DNA of 28,090 nucleotides from Saccoglossus kowalevskii (lineage: Eukaryota; Hemichordata; Enteropneusta; Harrimaniidae). Shown here one piece after another: positions 1-12,600 of this stretch (position 1 is its first letter; each line of letters opens with the position of its first letter). Both the position numbers and the translations under genes were made by a program. The notes under the pieces were generated by a model, which was not told where the DNA came from, did no database searches, and worked only from the letters and a program-made list of their open reading frames with translations. The DNA is taken from contig NW_003140323.1 of NCBI RefSeq assembly GCF_000003605.2, forward strand, positions 1-28,090. Direction: 5' to 3'.

Positions 1-887
1 TATACTGGACTGTGTCAATGGTTGTGTACTGGACTGTGTCAATGGTTGTGTACTGGACTGTGTCAGTGGTTGTGTACTGGACTGTGTCAATGGTTGTGTA
101 CTGGACTGTGTCGATGGTTGTGTACTAGACTTTGTCAATGGTTGTGTACTAGACTGTGTCAGTGGTTGTATACTGGACTGTGTCAATGGCTGTGTACTGG
201 ACTGTGTCAATGGTTGTGTACTGGACTGTGTCAGTGGTTGTGTACTGGACTGTGTCAATGGTTGTGTACTGGACTGTGTCGATGGTTGTGTACTAGACTT
301 TGTCAATGGTTGTGTACTAGACTGTGTCAATGGTTCTATACTAGACTGTGTCAGTGGTTGTATACTGGACTGTGTCAATGGTTGTGTACTGGACTGTGTC
401 AATGGTTGTGTACTGGACTGTGTCATGGTTGTGTACTGGACTGTGTCAATGGTTGTGTACTGGACTGTGTTGATGGTTGTGTACAAGACTGTGTCAAGTG
501 GTTGTATACTGGACTGTGTCAATGGCTGTGTACTGGACTGTGTCAATGGTTGTATACTGGACTGTGTCAATGGCTGTGTACTGGACTGTGTCAATGGTTG
601 TGTACTGGACTGTGTCAATGGTTGTATACTGGACTGTGTCGATGGTTGTATACTGGACTGTGTCAATGGTTGTATACTAGACTGTGTCAATGGTTGTATA
701 CTGGACTATGTCAATGGTTGTGTACTGGACTGTGTCAATGGTTGTGTACTGGACTATGTCAGTGGTTGTGTACTGGACTGTGTCAGTGGTTGTGTACTGG
801 ACTATGTCAAGTGGCTGTGTACTGGACTGTGTCAATGGTTCTATACTGGACTGTGTCAGTGGTTGTGTTCTGGACTGTGTCAATGGT
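1..887. repeat. 24-bp minisatellite array, about 37 units
   Basis: Tandem units begin with tactggactgtgtcaatggt and repeat every 24 bases from position 3; the last, partial unit starts at 868 and ends at 887. The array is cut by the window's left edge, so its true length is unknown. Variation falls at a few fixed sites (tgg/tag, caa/cag/cga, gtg/gta, ggt/ggc). One unit near 411-433 is 23 bases long, and two (482-506 and 795-819) are 25 bases long. Because 24 is a multiple of three and the unit lacks stops in all three forward frames and two reverse frames, long 8-residue-periodic ORFs appear (for example 22-930 forward, repeating CTGLCQWL). I read these as a consequence of the period rather than as a protein: several overlapping frames are open at once, there is no flanking coding sequence, and the -1/+1 length changes are tolerated. 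Confidence 0.95.
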
Positions 888-1237
888 AACAGATATGTTA
901 TTCCCAATTTCATTTTGTTTGTGGCCATGATGTAAGCCAAGACGTATGTTTATATTGTTAGTCGGGTTAATATCATTTGCTGAGGCAGACATGCTTGTGC
1001 CATCATCGTATTTTTCCCGCGTTTCGCTTGCTTTTCTGCCGCTAAAATGTGCCACCTCTGGTGATTCATCAAATAAATGGCTTGTGTAAAATATATATCC
1101 ATATACCTCAACAAATGATACAGCTGACTGCAAGTAATAATGACAATATAAGTTTATGTTATTGAGTGCTTTCTAGTGGAGACGAACAAATCGTTGATCG
1201 CTTAGATCACACCATTCCTAGAATGCACATGCATGCG

Positions 1238-1268
1238 TCAACGCACATGCAAATTGCATGTGCGTTGA
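1238..1268. repeat. 31-bp near-perfect palindrome with an octamer motif
   Basis: Arms tcaacgcacatgcaa (1238-1252) and ttgcatgtgcgttga (1254-1268) are exact 15-base reverse complements around a single central base at 1253. The centre contains ATGCAAAT (1247-1254), the POU/octamer consensus. The left flank (gaatgcacatgcatgcg, 1221-1237) partly repeats the arm sequence. It could be a cruciform or hairpin-forming site, a symmetric transcription-factor site or the remnant of a foldback repeat; the sequence alone does not decide. Confidence 0.85.
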
Positions 1269-3286
1269 ATTACTGGTGAGTACCGTCATTGCAGAGTACA
1301 CGTGCAATGTGGATCCCTAATTGCAGCATTATAGCAATGTTAAGTGATGACCCAATCATATATGACATGGTAACTTTGAAATCAATATGACGCTTCGGGG
1401 AATTCATTACTTTCTTGCCCGTACTCATATCCGGTAAAATTTCTGTATTGTTCGGTGTCTTTATTAACAACCAACCTATGGGCACTATAGAAGTTGTTAT
1501 CAATCTTATTCAAAATTTGAAACCTTTATTTATTGTTTGACACTGTTAAAAAGGGAAATTATTGCTTTAAATATTGTTGTTGATACAGTCCTCTTAAATC
1601 AATTAATTTTAAAGAGACAACATTTCTTGCATATTTGTATTTGTAAAACCTCTGTACTTTAATTTTCAACTAATCAGTTACCGAATTTAAATAATTTGAC
1701 AGTCACAATATATCAAAATAAAAGTACGTAAATTTTGGGATAGTAGACTGACAGATGCTCATCGTTTCGTAGATGAATGGTTTTTGGGTTGTCCTGTGAT
1801 ACATCAGACGATTTCAACTATACCGTAGTTTGTTCACCTTTGTTTTTGTGTCCTTGTACAAGATGGAAGAGAAAATCAAATCAAAGCACACTATGCCTGC
1901 TAAAAATGGAATATACATGGTGGGCCCTCTTAGATGGGGTATCGGTACTGGGGTAATTATTACGTAATACTACCTTGTAGTATTCTGACCTTAAAGTGAA
2001 GTGCCTCAGTCTAGAGAATTTACGTTTATCTTATTTTGAAGTAGGTACTCAAATTTTTAGACAGTTTATGTTGTATTTTCGTGTATATGTTGTTAAACAC
2101 AAACTTTGGTGCTTGCTTTAAACAAATTTATATTTATGTATATATATTTATAACAATGACCACGCTCGTAGCAACTCGTCCAAGTCCAAGTACTTAGCGC
2201 ACATACTTTCCTATATTACTAACACAATATATAATTTACGAGTATTAGGTGAGATATGTCACTGTACATATATTAAGTTATGGTTCAGTATTTGAATTTT
2301 AACTCAATTGATCAGCAAAACATTGCTTGGGCTTCCTGTACGGTTTGAAATGACTAACAGGAATATGTAATTTTACTTCCTTGTTTATTCATTGTCTACC
2401 ACCAAACATATCACATTGTATTCGTCAATTTAAAGTCACTAAATTATTCCGTTAAGACCAGATGAATAATTTTGTACGGTAATGTGTACAAACGCTGTAA
2501 CACAAAGTTAAAATATAGTCGATTGTATAATATATATAACATCCATTCATGACAGGTACCATATGCCTTTGATTACAACGTTACATGTACTCCATACTGA
2601 TAATTTCTCTTCACACGTCCTTTATACTGAACCATAATGGTATTTAATAAACCCTTTTCCTAATTTGTCACTTAAATCCACAAGAGATAATTGCGTCAGA
2701 CTGACTTCCTGAGTAGAATTAGGGGGTCAGCATTTGGACAAACTACGCGAGATTCTAATGGGAAAATAATTATTACATATTGTATTATTGATTATTTCAC
2801 GTTCTTAGTTTGACTTGTGTAATTGCCTCACAGCAGGAGAATACATGTTGGCCCACTCCATCAATATTATGCTACTTTTTTCGTATCAATACTCAGTTTA
2901 GCCATTCATTATAATATTCGTTTCACTCTCTCAACTCATATGCACGTTCTTACCAATTACAATACATCAATTACGTCGTCATATACTATATTATTATCAT
3001 TAATTTGCATAAAATAAAATTGTCAACTGACAACATATGATCACGTGATTAGTGTTGCAAAGGCAAATACCAAATCGTGATAGTAATGTACACCGGGTTT
3101 AGACACTAGTTGATTTCTCGATGCATATTAATTGGCTGATTTGCGTTTTCACTATTTAATGATAACAATTGTTTCGCCGATATTGAAAAAGAAAAACAAT
3201 TATATAATTCGGGTGGGATATATATCAAAACGAATCATATAGCCTGATGTTTTGTACGAAATGTGCGATCCGTGATAGGACACCTT

Positions 3287-3302
3287 AAGTGGATATCCAC
3301 TT
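3287..3302. repeat. 16-bp perfect palindrome
   Basis: AAGTGGATATCCACTT is fully self-complementary with no spacer. Its role is unknown. It is followed by a short T-run. Confidence 0.7.
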
Positions 3303-6300
3303 TTTGACAACCCAGTGTTCCAATAGTGTTAAATGTTATTATAATTATGTGTATGTTGGTTATCTTCTATTAAGACAGTAACTGATTTCATCTATTGACT
3401 GTCCCATCTGTTTGTTTGTAAACGTAGCATTTGGTGTTTTCACTCGGCGAAGTATTACGATGTTGTCAGTCATAAAAACTGTTGTCATCTAAAGCCCAAG
3501 TGAAACTAATTAATCTTGAATGAACAAAAATGGAGATCACTATGTGAAAACATTGTGTTAAAATCTACAATATATTTGTCAATTTCACACATTGTTAATA
3601 CATGTACGGAAAATGTATATCCACATTGTATTCGCCCTTGATACAACATCATACAGTTATATAATTTTAACAAATGTGTCGTCTTACCTCGTGAGACGGG
3701 AGTAGTTACTGCAGATCGTATGATCTTGGTTAAGAACGTTCAGAACGGCGTCACTGTATCATTGAATATATTGCCCACTGTGCATATTTTCTCAGAGCCG
3801 ATCGACTGCATGACTATTACGTTTGAGTGACACCATGACCGGATAAGCTCTTTCGATAATGGTGTATTCAAGATAGGATTTCCCAGGCAGCACCGCGCGT
3901 ATTGTATCGTATTAGGGTCGCGTGGTTTTCCGTGTTTAGAACAATGACGAATAACTGAGACTTTTTAGGTTGTATGCATGGGTCTTTCATGTATGATCGA
4001 CACCACTCAGTAAGTCTGTCGAACGTTGCGCCATATGCAGATTTTGTCTGTAGTGTAACCCCTTCCAATCATTTATGATGACGTTTAACTGGAGTGCTCA
4101 TTGTTAAATTGTTTTATTCTGACATATCTATACACAGATGTTTGTTTTATGTGCACTCAGCTCTTACATGTTTCGTAAATTATAAAAGAACTTTGGGATA
4201 AATTGATGAAAAAGCTATCGCGTGTGTACAATTTCCCAGAACAATGAGCATTACAGGTTCCTATGTTATTGTTCTCACTACGTTAGTGGCATAACATCCA
4301 TTCCTTGAATAACGTCACCACGCTGCCCGTGAAAACAAATCACAGATGCTCATTGAGAAAACACTACGTCACGTTGATGTATTCACAGAAGTATTAGCGT
4401 TCTAAAAACAAACTAATTAATCTTGTATAGGTAATACAAGGCAGGTTTACTTTTTATGGCAATGAATTTCAGATTTGATCCATTAGCAATTGCCTATTAA
4501 AGGCTGCCTTTGTGATTAATTTGATATATCAATTACACGAATAATTCAGGTAAGTAATTCTGTACTGAGATTGACTTTTCCACTTTCATTTAAAAAAAAG
4601 TGCCATGGGGCCGTGTTTTGAATTTACCGGCGACAGAATGGAATTGCTCTGTGGCGTTTATAATCTTGGTTGAAGAAAATCGAAGTGAGAAATGAAATGA
4701 CACTAACTCCAATTGTCAGTCCCATTTACATGTATACGTATTGGATTTCTATGTGTATTGGTTTTTTGAGTGCGTCAAGTCATATATTTCTAATTGTGTT
4801 TCAGTGTTTACCGTTCCGGTTATTTGTCTCTCTCCGGGTGATTCCTGAACTGAATACAACATGGCGTGTGAGTGACGTCGGTGGCAGTGTCGTCATCAGG
4901 AAACGACTGTCACATGCCCCGTTTTAACTGTATGCTGATGCTTGATAAAGCATGTTCGCAATCGTGGAATATATTCGAAAATTTTGATGTCAAGAACGTA
5001 GAAATGAACATCATATATATATCTTATGTCAATGTTTTTTAGGATATTGATAATGCGTACATGTCTGTGTGATACATAGGTAATCAACAGCTGTTACCAC
5101 TGCATCTGATGCTAGGCATGGTTCATTTGTACCATCAATACATGTACACCGATTACCTTGACTGGCATTTGTATGTGTGTTAATATGATATTTACATCAA
5201 TATAATTAATATTTAAACTAAAATCTGTCATTCTGTGCCTCATTACATCCTTTATTATCAGTACATTTTATAATTGCTCCGTTGTGCTAGTTCTGTACAA
5301 AAATCGTGACAACAACTTCATTGTAGTCATTACAACTGCATTGCTTAGCGCTCGTTTAACGCTGTGTGCCTATCCTTGGGCCATCGATAGCAAAGTACTC
5401 ATGTTATTATATGGTTTCATTTCAAAATGATTTTCCCGTCATTGTGCTGACACGAGAGGTGGCTCTCCCTCAATTCTCGTTAAAATGTCGGAGCGATAAC
5501 TTCGCGTAGATTTCTTTAACTTAAAATATGAAATATAGTAGTAATGGAGGCTTCGGTGTACAAAATTAGTTTCTGAAAGAATATCATCAGTCGCGCTTGT
5601 ACCCAATCTTCTGTTATGGCCGCAATCGCATGTGCGACATTCAGAAATCATTTTTCTAACAGAGACTATGCATTCGCATCCGGATCGCACTCCACATCTT
5701 GCCTAAAATTTGACATTTTCCCGGATTTGCATACTTATACAAGCATATGAAAGCGATGGCGGAATCTTCAGAAACAATACTGTACATTTCCTTTACAAAT
5801 CATACGGTTAGTTTTATAGTGACTTTAACTACACGCTTAGGCATACTCTGTGCTGGGGAATGATATTAGACATTGTCCCTAAGTGTTTGGGTTTTTCAGT
5901 TGAATAAATGTAACTATGTCATTTCTGTGGAATGTTCACATTGTATACTACTCGTTTCACAAGCTGCGGCATTTTACATGATCGCGCATACCATACCGGA
6001 TATAGAGTGCACAAGTGCACGTGAAATTGGTCTATGCTGGTGATTTATTTGTGTAAAGTATATTTTGCTTCCATGTGACATTGCTGAAACTAATATGTTT
6101 TCAATATAATCAAGGCTTTTTCAAAAAGATAACACTTCAACAACTTTTTATGTTTGGTTAACTGAAGAACCAAACGTTATATCCTACTCACCTAAAAAGC
6201 TTTATTTATATTTATTCGAAAAAATAAAACAAATTTACTCTTCGATAGTCTGTTTTTTTCATTCAAGGATTCAGAAAATGACCTCTATCTAGCAATAGTC

Positions 6301-7593
6301 AGGAATCCTTAAAACAACAGTTCTTAGAAGCAACTGGATCCAGAACTTTTTTAAAATATAACCGCTTGCTTTATGTTTAAAGGAAAACTGGAGATTTATA
6401 ACAAAAAAAACAATTGTTGGTATTTGGCAACCGATGATTGAAACATTTTTGTTTCCATGGCAATAAGATCAAGATCTCAACCACCCTCTTGCTGAAAGGT
6501 ACCCTTTCCGAAAATACCTGAGAACCCCTATATAACTATTTTTAAATATTGCCCGGCAACCATATCCAAATATCTCTTGCAAAATACAATCAATCGGTAA
6601 TTGTGTAAGATGTAATGGATTGCCCCACCCGCGTATCAAGGACAACTTTCCTGGACATTTCGTGAAAATCTGTTCATTATTTTTTTTTTTTTTTTATGAA
6701 TGAGAAACTATTTCCCAAATCGTTATATCCATATCTGGATATGAACCGAAATCTAGTCGATTGATCAGAGGCGACCTCACTTGAAACTATCATGAGAATT
6801 CATCCATAAGATTTTGAGACTATAACTGTGGGCGACTGCATCTAAATTTAATATGATACAACATTGCAAGTTATACTTGTTATTACGTAGTTTGAAATTA
6901 AAACACAACTTTGAATTTGAAATAAACTATTCAAACAAAATGAAACAATCGGGACAACTGTTACAGTAATGATAGTACTATCTTTTACAGCATAACACAA
7001 CAAAAATGACAATTGATTTCTACAGCTAAAGATTGCTGACGCAAGCAGTTAGTGCCCCCCCCCCCTCCGCTCACTAAGTTTATCATAATTTGTTTTGCTT
7101 CATGTTCAAATCGATGCTGTTACAATAGACACACACTTGAATTTTTTAAAGATTATATCATGTGGAACCAAGATCCGAGAACTTCATTATCTCAACTGCA
7201 GTCACAATTTTAAAATCATTATGAACTCTGTTGAAGATGCCAGACAATGACCAGATAAGAGAAAGCTTACATACATTATCAGAGTGGTTTTCAGGGATAT
7301 GATAATGATAATGTCAGAATTACAGACTTGAACCATGCATCTGCCGAAGACGAAGTCTGTATTTATCTCCTGTATTGTGGTCTGACCTCTATGAGTCTAT
7401 GTTCCTGCAAACAAAGCTTGCAATAATATAGTGCTTGTTTGTAAATCGTAGTATCCTATTAAATAACTTGGGCTTACTGGTAATCATAATAATTCCACTT
7501 ACAAACATTTAGCATTAAACATTAAATTCTTGGTAATCAAAATTCATTCCTGAATATAACTAACTCTATGTCCATATATCCAAGATTTGTTTT

Positions 7594-8198
7594 GATAAAT
7601 TAAATCAAGTTTACTGTTCAATTAACACTTGTCGACCCTGTATACCACTATACATTACAGCTACATATAAAAAACTTTATCCATCAGGCATATTTTGATA
7701 AAAATCTAGTTGCCACAAAAACATTAAGAACACGACTGATGCAAACGCTTTCTAAGCTGCAGATGACGTTATCAGTATACTAGAATTTCTTAATTAGCAG
7801 CATCGAATAATATATTTTTGAACGAGGAAATGTATTAGCATTCTAATGGGAAATAGTGACTGTGTTCCATTGCTGGATGATTGATTTTTTTATTCAGATG
7901 AATCTGAATTTTTACAGAAATTAGCATTTAAAAGAAAATTGATGATGTACTTTCCATCAACAATTCCTAATTTTGTAATTATATTCCATGTATCCAGTTG
8001 AAATTGAAATTAAGGAAACTAATGAATCTGCTTTCTCTGCTCCATACTTAGATCTGTGCCAGCTTTATACCACTGTATATGATAAAAGAGATGATTTTAA
8101 TTTTAATATCATGAATTTCCCAAATCTTTGCAGTATAACCATACTATCCTACCTATATTGGGTATATGTTTTCCAGCTAGTTCGGAATGCCAGAGCAG
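7594..8198 (+). pseudogene. Decayed retroelement reverse transcriptase
   Basis: Fragments of one reverse transcriptase lie in the correct order but in shifting frames. DKLNQVYCSINT (7594-7629) is followed by STLYTTI (7632-7652, downstream part of the motif A region). DDVISILEFL (7762-7791) and NNIFL (7806-7820) come next. ILMG, leading to PLLDD, a stop and then FFYSDESEFLQKL (7840-7923), corresponds to the 'IPMGT..APLLADLFLYSYE' block. IDDVLSINN (7938-7964) is the YIDD catalytic box with its tyrosine lost. YPVEIEIKETNES (from 7991) and YDKRDDFNF (8078-8104) follow, and QLVRNARA ends at 8198. In-frame stops occur at 7882-7884 and 7968-7970, there are at least four frame changes, and sequence before IDD and between YLDL and YDKR is deleted. 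I recall this RT family as widespread in aquatic invertebrate genomes. The IPMG and YIDD blocks resemble Penelope-like RTs, but class assignment is inference. No endonuclease domain was found. It is not functional. Confidence 0.85.
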
Positions 8199-8520
8199 GC
8201 AGTACAACAACTCCCAACCACAGCTTGACCATTGCTTGCTGTTCTGTTTTCCGACCACTAGAACTAACTAGACTTGTTAGAGCCATGGCATTTGTGTGTC
8301 CTAGCTCCACGGTGGGGGGCAAACATTTTTGCTGACTCAGAAAGAACATGGTTTTCACATGGCTGCTAGTTAGGGTGAATACAGTTGTAGCACACTGACA
8401 AGCACCAAATGGGTCCAGCAGAAAGTGGGTCCCCTGGTATTTACTACCCCAGGTTATGCCACCTGGCTAATGGGCACGTTGCTTGGAGCCAATCTGCTTG
8501 GTACTACCTCTATATACTGC
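8199..8520. other. Unassigned segment after the RT relic
   Basis: Homology to the RT family ends abruptly after RNARA, and the text becomes less AT-rich while staying CpG-poor. The forward frame stays open to 8335, but residues after 8198 do not match anything I know from the RT family. It may be a second element inserted into or joined to the pseudogene, or its rearranged 3' part. Confidence 0.35.
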
Positions 8521-9660
8521 TCAATGTACTCTGTATTTGAATATTTTCTGTACTGCAATATTTTAAACATTTTAAATAATATATAAGTACACCCTATATT
8601 AGTGACAACATTCAATCAAAACAAATTCTTCACAGAGTTAAGGAGTAAATTGAAATAACATCATACTTTGAGAACTAAGTAACCCATCTGGCCTATATAT
8701 AGCGATCATGTACTCTGGAAATATGCAAAATAAGTTATAATAAATATTTTGTGTTCTTCTTGAAAATTGTCAGCCTTAAGGTTCGTGGGTAATTGGGAGT
8801 AATTTTTTTTTTTTTTTTGCTTTTTATTATCCGAACAGTCTTGGCTATAGACTTTTAAAATGTTGTACAATTGTGAATATTTGAACATACTCAAAAGTGA
8901 TTTTAAAATATAGATAACGGGTGCATACATTCTCTTTTTTTGAATGCTTAGCAAGATTTAGCAAGGCTGTACATTAATAATAAAAAACAAACATGGTAAA
9001 AAAAAGAAATGACAGGATCTCCATATTATGCACTATATTTAACTTTTAACAAAACAATAATACATTTAAATTTGGAACTGTTACAGCCATTTCAATTATG
9101 AGCATTAGCAAACTTCTTACTGAGTGAATTGTTATGCAAATTAGCAATTATCTCAGCTTCTTTTGAGTGCACATCCCAGAAAAAATAGCCCCTAGACGAT
9201 TTTTGTTTTGAAATTTTCACAAATGATTGACAATGTGTTTATCTTCAAAACGCCTTCGTGCATTGTTTTTGGTTGAACAGTGTTCAACAATCGTACAGAC
9301 AACTAGCCTGGGTGTTAATTTATGCATAAACTTAAAGTAGTGAAATTTGAGCTGCCGCCTTGCAAAAGAGACAACTGGTAGACAGTTTTCAAGACGGCAC
9401 TTTCTTCATAGTGAACAGATGTACCCATAAACCAATTTTGACAGGAAACAGAAGCATGGTTTAGAAGCTATTTTTTTTTAATCACTTTTGACCAAAAAAG
9501 CACATTTTTGCCCATATTTCAAACTAGTGTCCATAACAAAATTTAAAAATTCATACAATAAGCTTTCCGAAAATAAATAGTTTTGTGGACAAGGAAGGTC
9601 ATCTTGGTTTCCTAATTAACTAATTAAAATACCTGTCAGGTAAACATCTCTACCTTAAGT

Positions 9661-12600
9661 GAACCTCCTTCAAATGTGACGTGACGACATCATTAATAAT
9701 TTAAGCAAATATTTAACAAAAATGCTATTTTGTGACTTGCAAACTACTAATCCAATGATTTTGGTATTTGATATTTTGAGCGCGTTTAACCACATTGCTG
9801 TGTTATCGCTTGAATACGATCAATTGTGTGGGTGTGCTCTACTTTGTCTTGTTGGTATACATACTTAACTATAACAGTGTTATGTAATGACAGGACCCTT
9901 TCGACAACCAAACCACTATTTATATATTTAAATATTTCAATTAATTTGATTTTCTTACTTGCATAATTAATTTATTAAGTTAGTTTGCTGTTATTTTGAT
10001 CTTTGGAAGGATTGTCCATAACTTCATGTTTATTATATATATTTATAAATGTGTGTCGACAAAAATTGTGTTAGTTGACCTCATTAATATGCATAAACGG
10101 GATTCCAAGAAACAATTATATGAATTGTTACTCAATTCGATACATCTGTGACGAGGGTTCGTTGGGCATTCCATTAGTAAGTACAACAAGGTTCAGACAC
10201 GGTTTTTGCAGAGTATCATCTTGGCTATTGGCATATCATGCATATAAAATGTTCTTTGCCACTAGCAAGCATAACCACGCCCATTGAAACCATTCATATT
10301 CCAAGCTGGTGTATATGGGCGCGTCTCTAATACATAGTATATAGCAACTAAACAGATTTTAATAAATCCTTTTTGGGCCATTTGTGACTTCTTGTTACTT
10401 TCATTGACATAGTCATATGAACGTACTTAAAGCCAAATATGTACATACATTGGATCATTGATGAACGTCTGTATAATTGAACTTATTCTGCCGGATTTTT
10501 ATACTTACACAAATATATAAAAAAGTGTCTCATGATATACGTATAGATTAAATGCGTTATTATATTGTCATCATGGGATCCATTACTCGTGCCATACGCT
10601 CGCATTTTTTCTGTGTTTTACCTTGTCACATTTATTTATATTTTTTGTCATATAAACACTCGTCGTTGCCAGTTTGAAAATATTATGTTTTTTTCCATTT
10701 TCTTTTAAATTGGTCGAGATAGAACGTTCCGATTTAGGCTATCGTGTGAACGTCATACAACTGGGACATCATGCCGTCACGTTGCCCGCACGCTCCGTTG
10801 TGTTTCTTTTACTAGTAACGTAAGTCGCTCGGAGCTAAGTATCGACCGGCATGCGGTTTCAAACCAACGAGGTCATATACATCGTTGAAATGCCAGCAGC
10901 ATTCGCCAATGACAAGCATGTACCATATGTGTGTTTGTGCGCGTGTTCACAGTAAAATATAGCTCGCGTATATCACGTCGGATGATCCAGTCATAGTGCA
11001 TGAATCCATCACATGTTATTTGGTAGCTTAACCTTCGTTGAAGGTTCAATATTACGACCATCTGGTGTATTTCTTTTTTAAACATTAATTTGAATGAGTA
11101 AACGGGTTGTCTATAAACGTGGCGAGTATTGCAAAACTCTACTATAACATATCTGCGCAAAAACAGCTCTATTCCTAGGGCACATTTTGAATATTTAATT
11201 GTAATCAAGATCTATTTATAGATCGTTTCTCAAAGTATTGCTTTTGTCATATATATAATGGGTTTATTTTGCCTATATTTCCAGTGTCGTTAGCTCAATC
11301 TGGCCGCAAAAGAATACGATTCAGTTTGCTGTGAAATAAACGATATTAGGATATGTTGAATTTGCATATTTAGACGCTTGAAGTTTCGGAATAGTTTGAA
11401 ACTAGTAGTTAAAAAGTTATTTTATATTCAGTGTAGAAAAGCTCGATTTTTCCCAATATACCACATGTAAATATTATATCAGCCGTGCTCACTTGCCAAC
11501 CAACATAATTCAGTTTAATGCAATGTTAATTGCAAATGAATCATTACACAGTGTTTATTCACTGTTATTTGCATATTACGGGTGAAATAGTTGTGGTGGG
11601 GGAAATACATAGGTCGGGAAAGACGATATCACGGAGAAACGTTCGATTGATGGTTGAAAGAACTGGAACTAGTCACGAAATATATAGCGTACATGAAAGG
11701 TGCCGCCAAACAATACATTGCGCTGACCAGGTGTCAGGGATTAATTATATCAATTAATAGGATTGCAATAATTAAGATCAAACATAAATAGAGTATAAAT
11801 TAAGTATGTACATAAACATAAACATACAGAGTGACGTTGTCCGGTTTCCTACAATAGTATTCAATAACATGGAAAACGTTATGACGATTGACACGAAGTA
11901 ATTATGCACAATGCGATTGAACACATTCAAAAAATGATTGCTTAATATTTGCATTGAGAATTTTAGATATAGATTTTGATTTCCATGTGATACAAACATA
12001 GACCCGTGATTAAATATTATGCTTACATCATTAAAGTGAGCCCCTGAATGAGTTTAATGGAGATATGTAATTTTGTATTTCGATATGATATGTTTTAAAA
12101 AAAAAAACATATGTATGCTTTATATAATCGTTTGTTGAACAGGTCCTTAAGAACGTGCGTGCGTGTTACGTCATCGCATTGAGTCCTACGTTGCAATGCA
12201 TTTAATAAATATTGAAAATTAAGGTTTAAGAAAGTGTATGTATAGTTTTAGGCTTAAGTTACTTGCCGTAAAATATAAAGCATTTTACAAATACACTTAT
12301 CCATGCGTTATTGTCAATGGCAGTTTAATAGCATTAGCGTACGTATCAGCCTTTCGAATCATGAATCATTAAAAACAAAAATATACACAGAGCGGTACTC
12401 TATCAATGGCATTGTTTCTGCCGTCAGGGTTGCTTGTCATTTATTACAAATAAATACGTACTCCTCCGTTTATTTCAGTTGTCTTCATAGATACCCTGAT
12501 CTAATAACATTTCAGAACTTGTCTATGTGACCACAGTGTTAATAGTTTTACAGTTAGTTTTTGTTTGCATTTAACCAATTATCTGCTTATTAGGTTATAA

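Larger units (their letters stand above)
888..6060. other. Intergenic or intronic DNA, no gene seen
   Basis: No reading frame here has a recognisable domain or convincing protein composition; the frames are short and scattered on both strands. CpG is common. Apart from the palindromes at 1238-1268 and 3287-3302 and a palindromic E-box (atcacgtgat, 3040-3049), I see only AT-rich unique-looking sequence. I could not detect a SINE, an RNA gene or an exon flanked by good splice sites. Confidence 0.6.
6061..9660. other. Mostly CpG-poor block with homopolymer runs
   Basis: CpG is rare across most of this stretch: by hand count 7861-9240 has 9 CpG in 1380 bases, against 21 in the 300 bases 10561-10860. 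It carries T16 runs (6680-6695, 8803-8818) and a C11 run (7055-7065). Apart from the reverse-transcriptase relic at 7594-8198 I see no gene. The pattern suits old inserted DNA that was methylated and lost CpG, or a methylated transcribed region; I cannot tell which. A small hairpin (ATATCCA / TGGATAT, 6725-6742) is present. Sequence around 6600-6680 resembles degenerate invertebrate interspersed repeats, but I cannot name one. Confidence 0.5.

Noticed and set aside
22-930. A 302-residue ORF of CTGLCQWL-type repeats, and overlapping repeats in other frames
   Set aside because: All frames over the minisatellite are open because the 24-base unit lacks stops; nothing beyond periodicity supports a protein.
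10873-11208. Reverse-strand 111-residue ORF
   Set aside because: No recognisable domain, and the sequence is not protein-like beyond being open.
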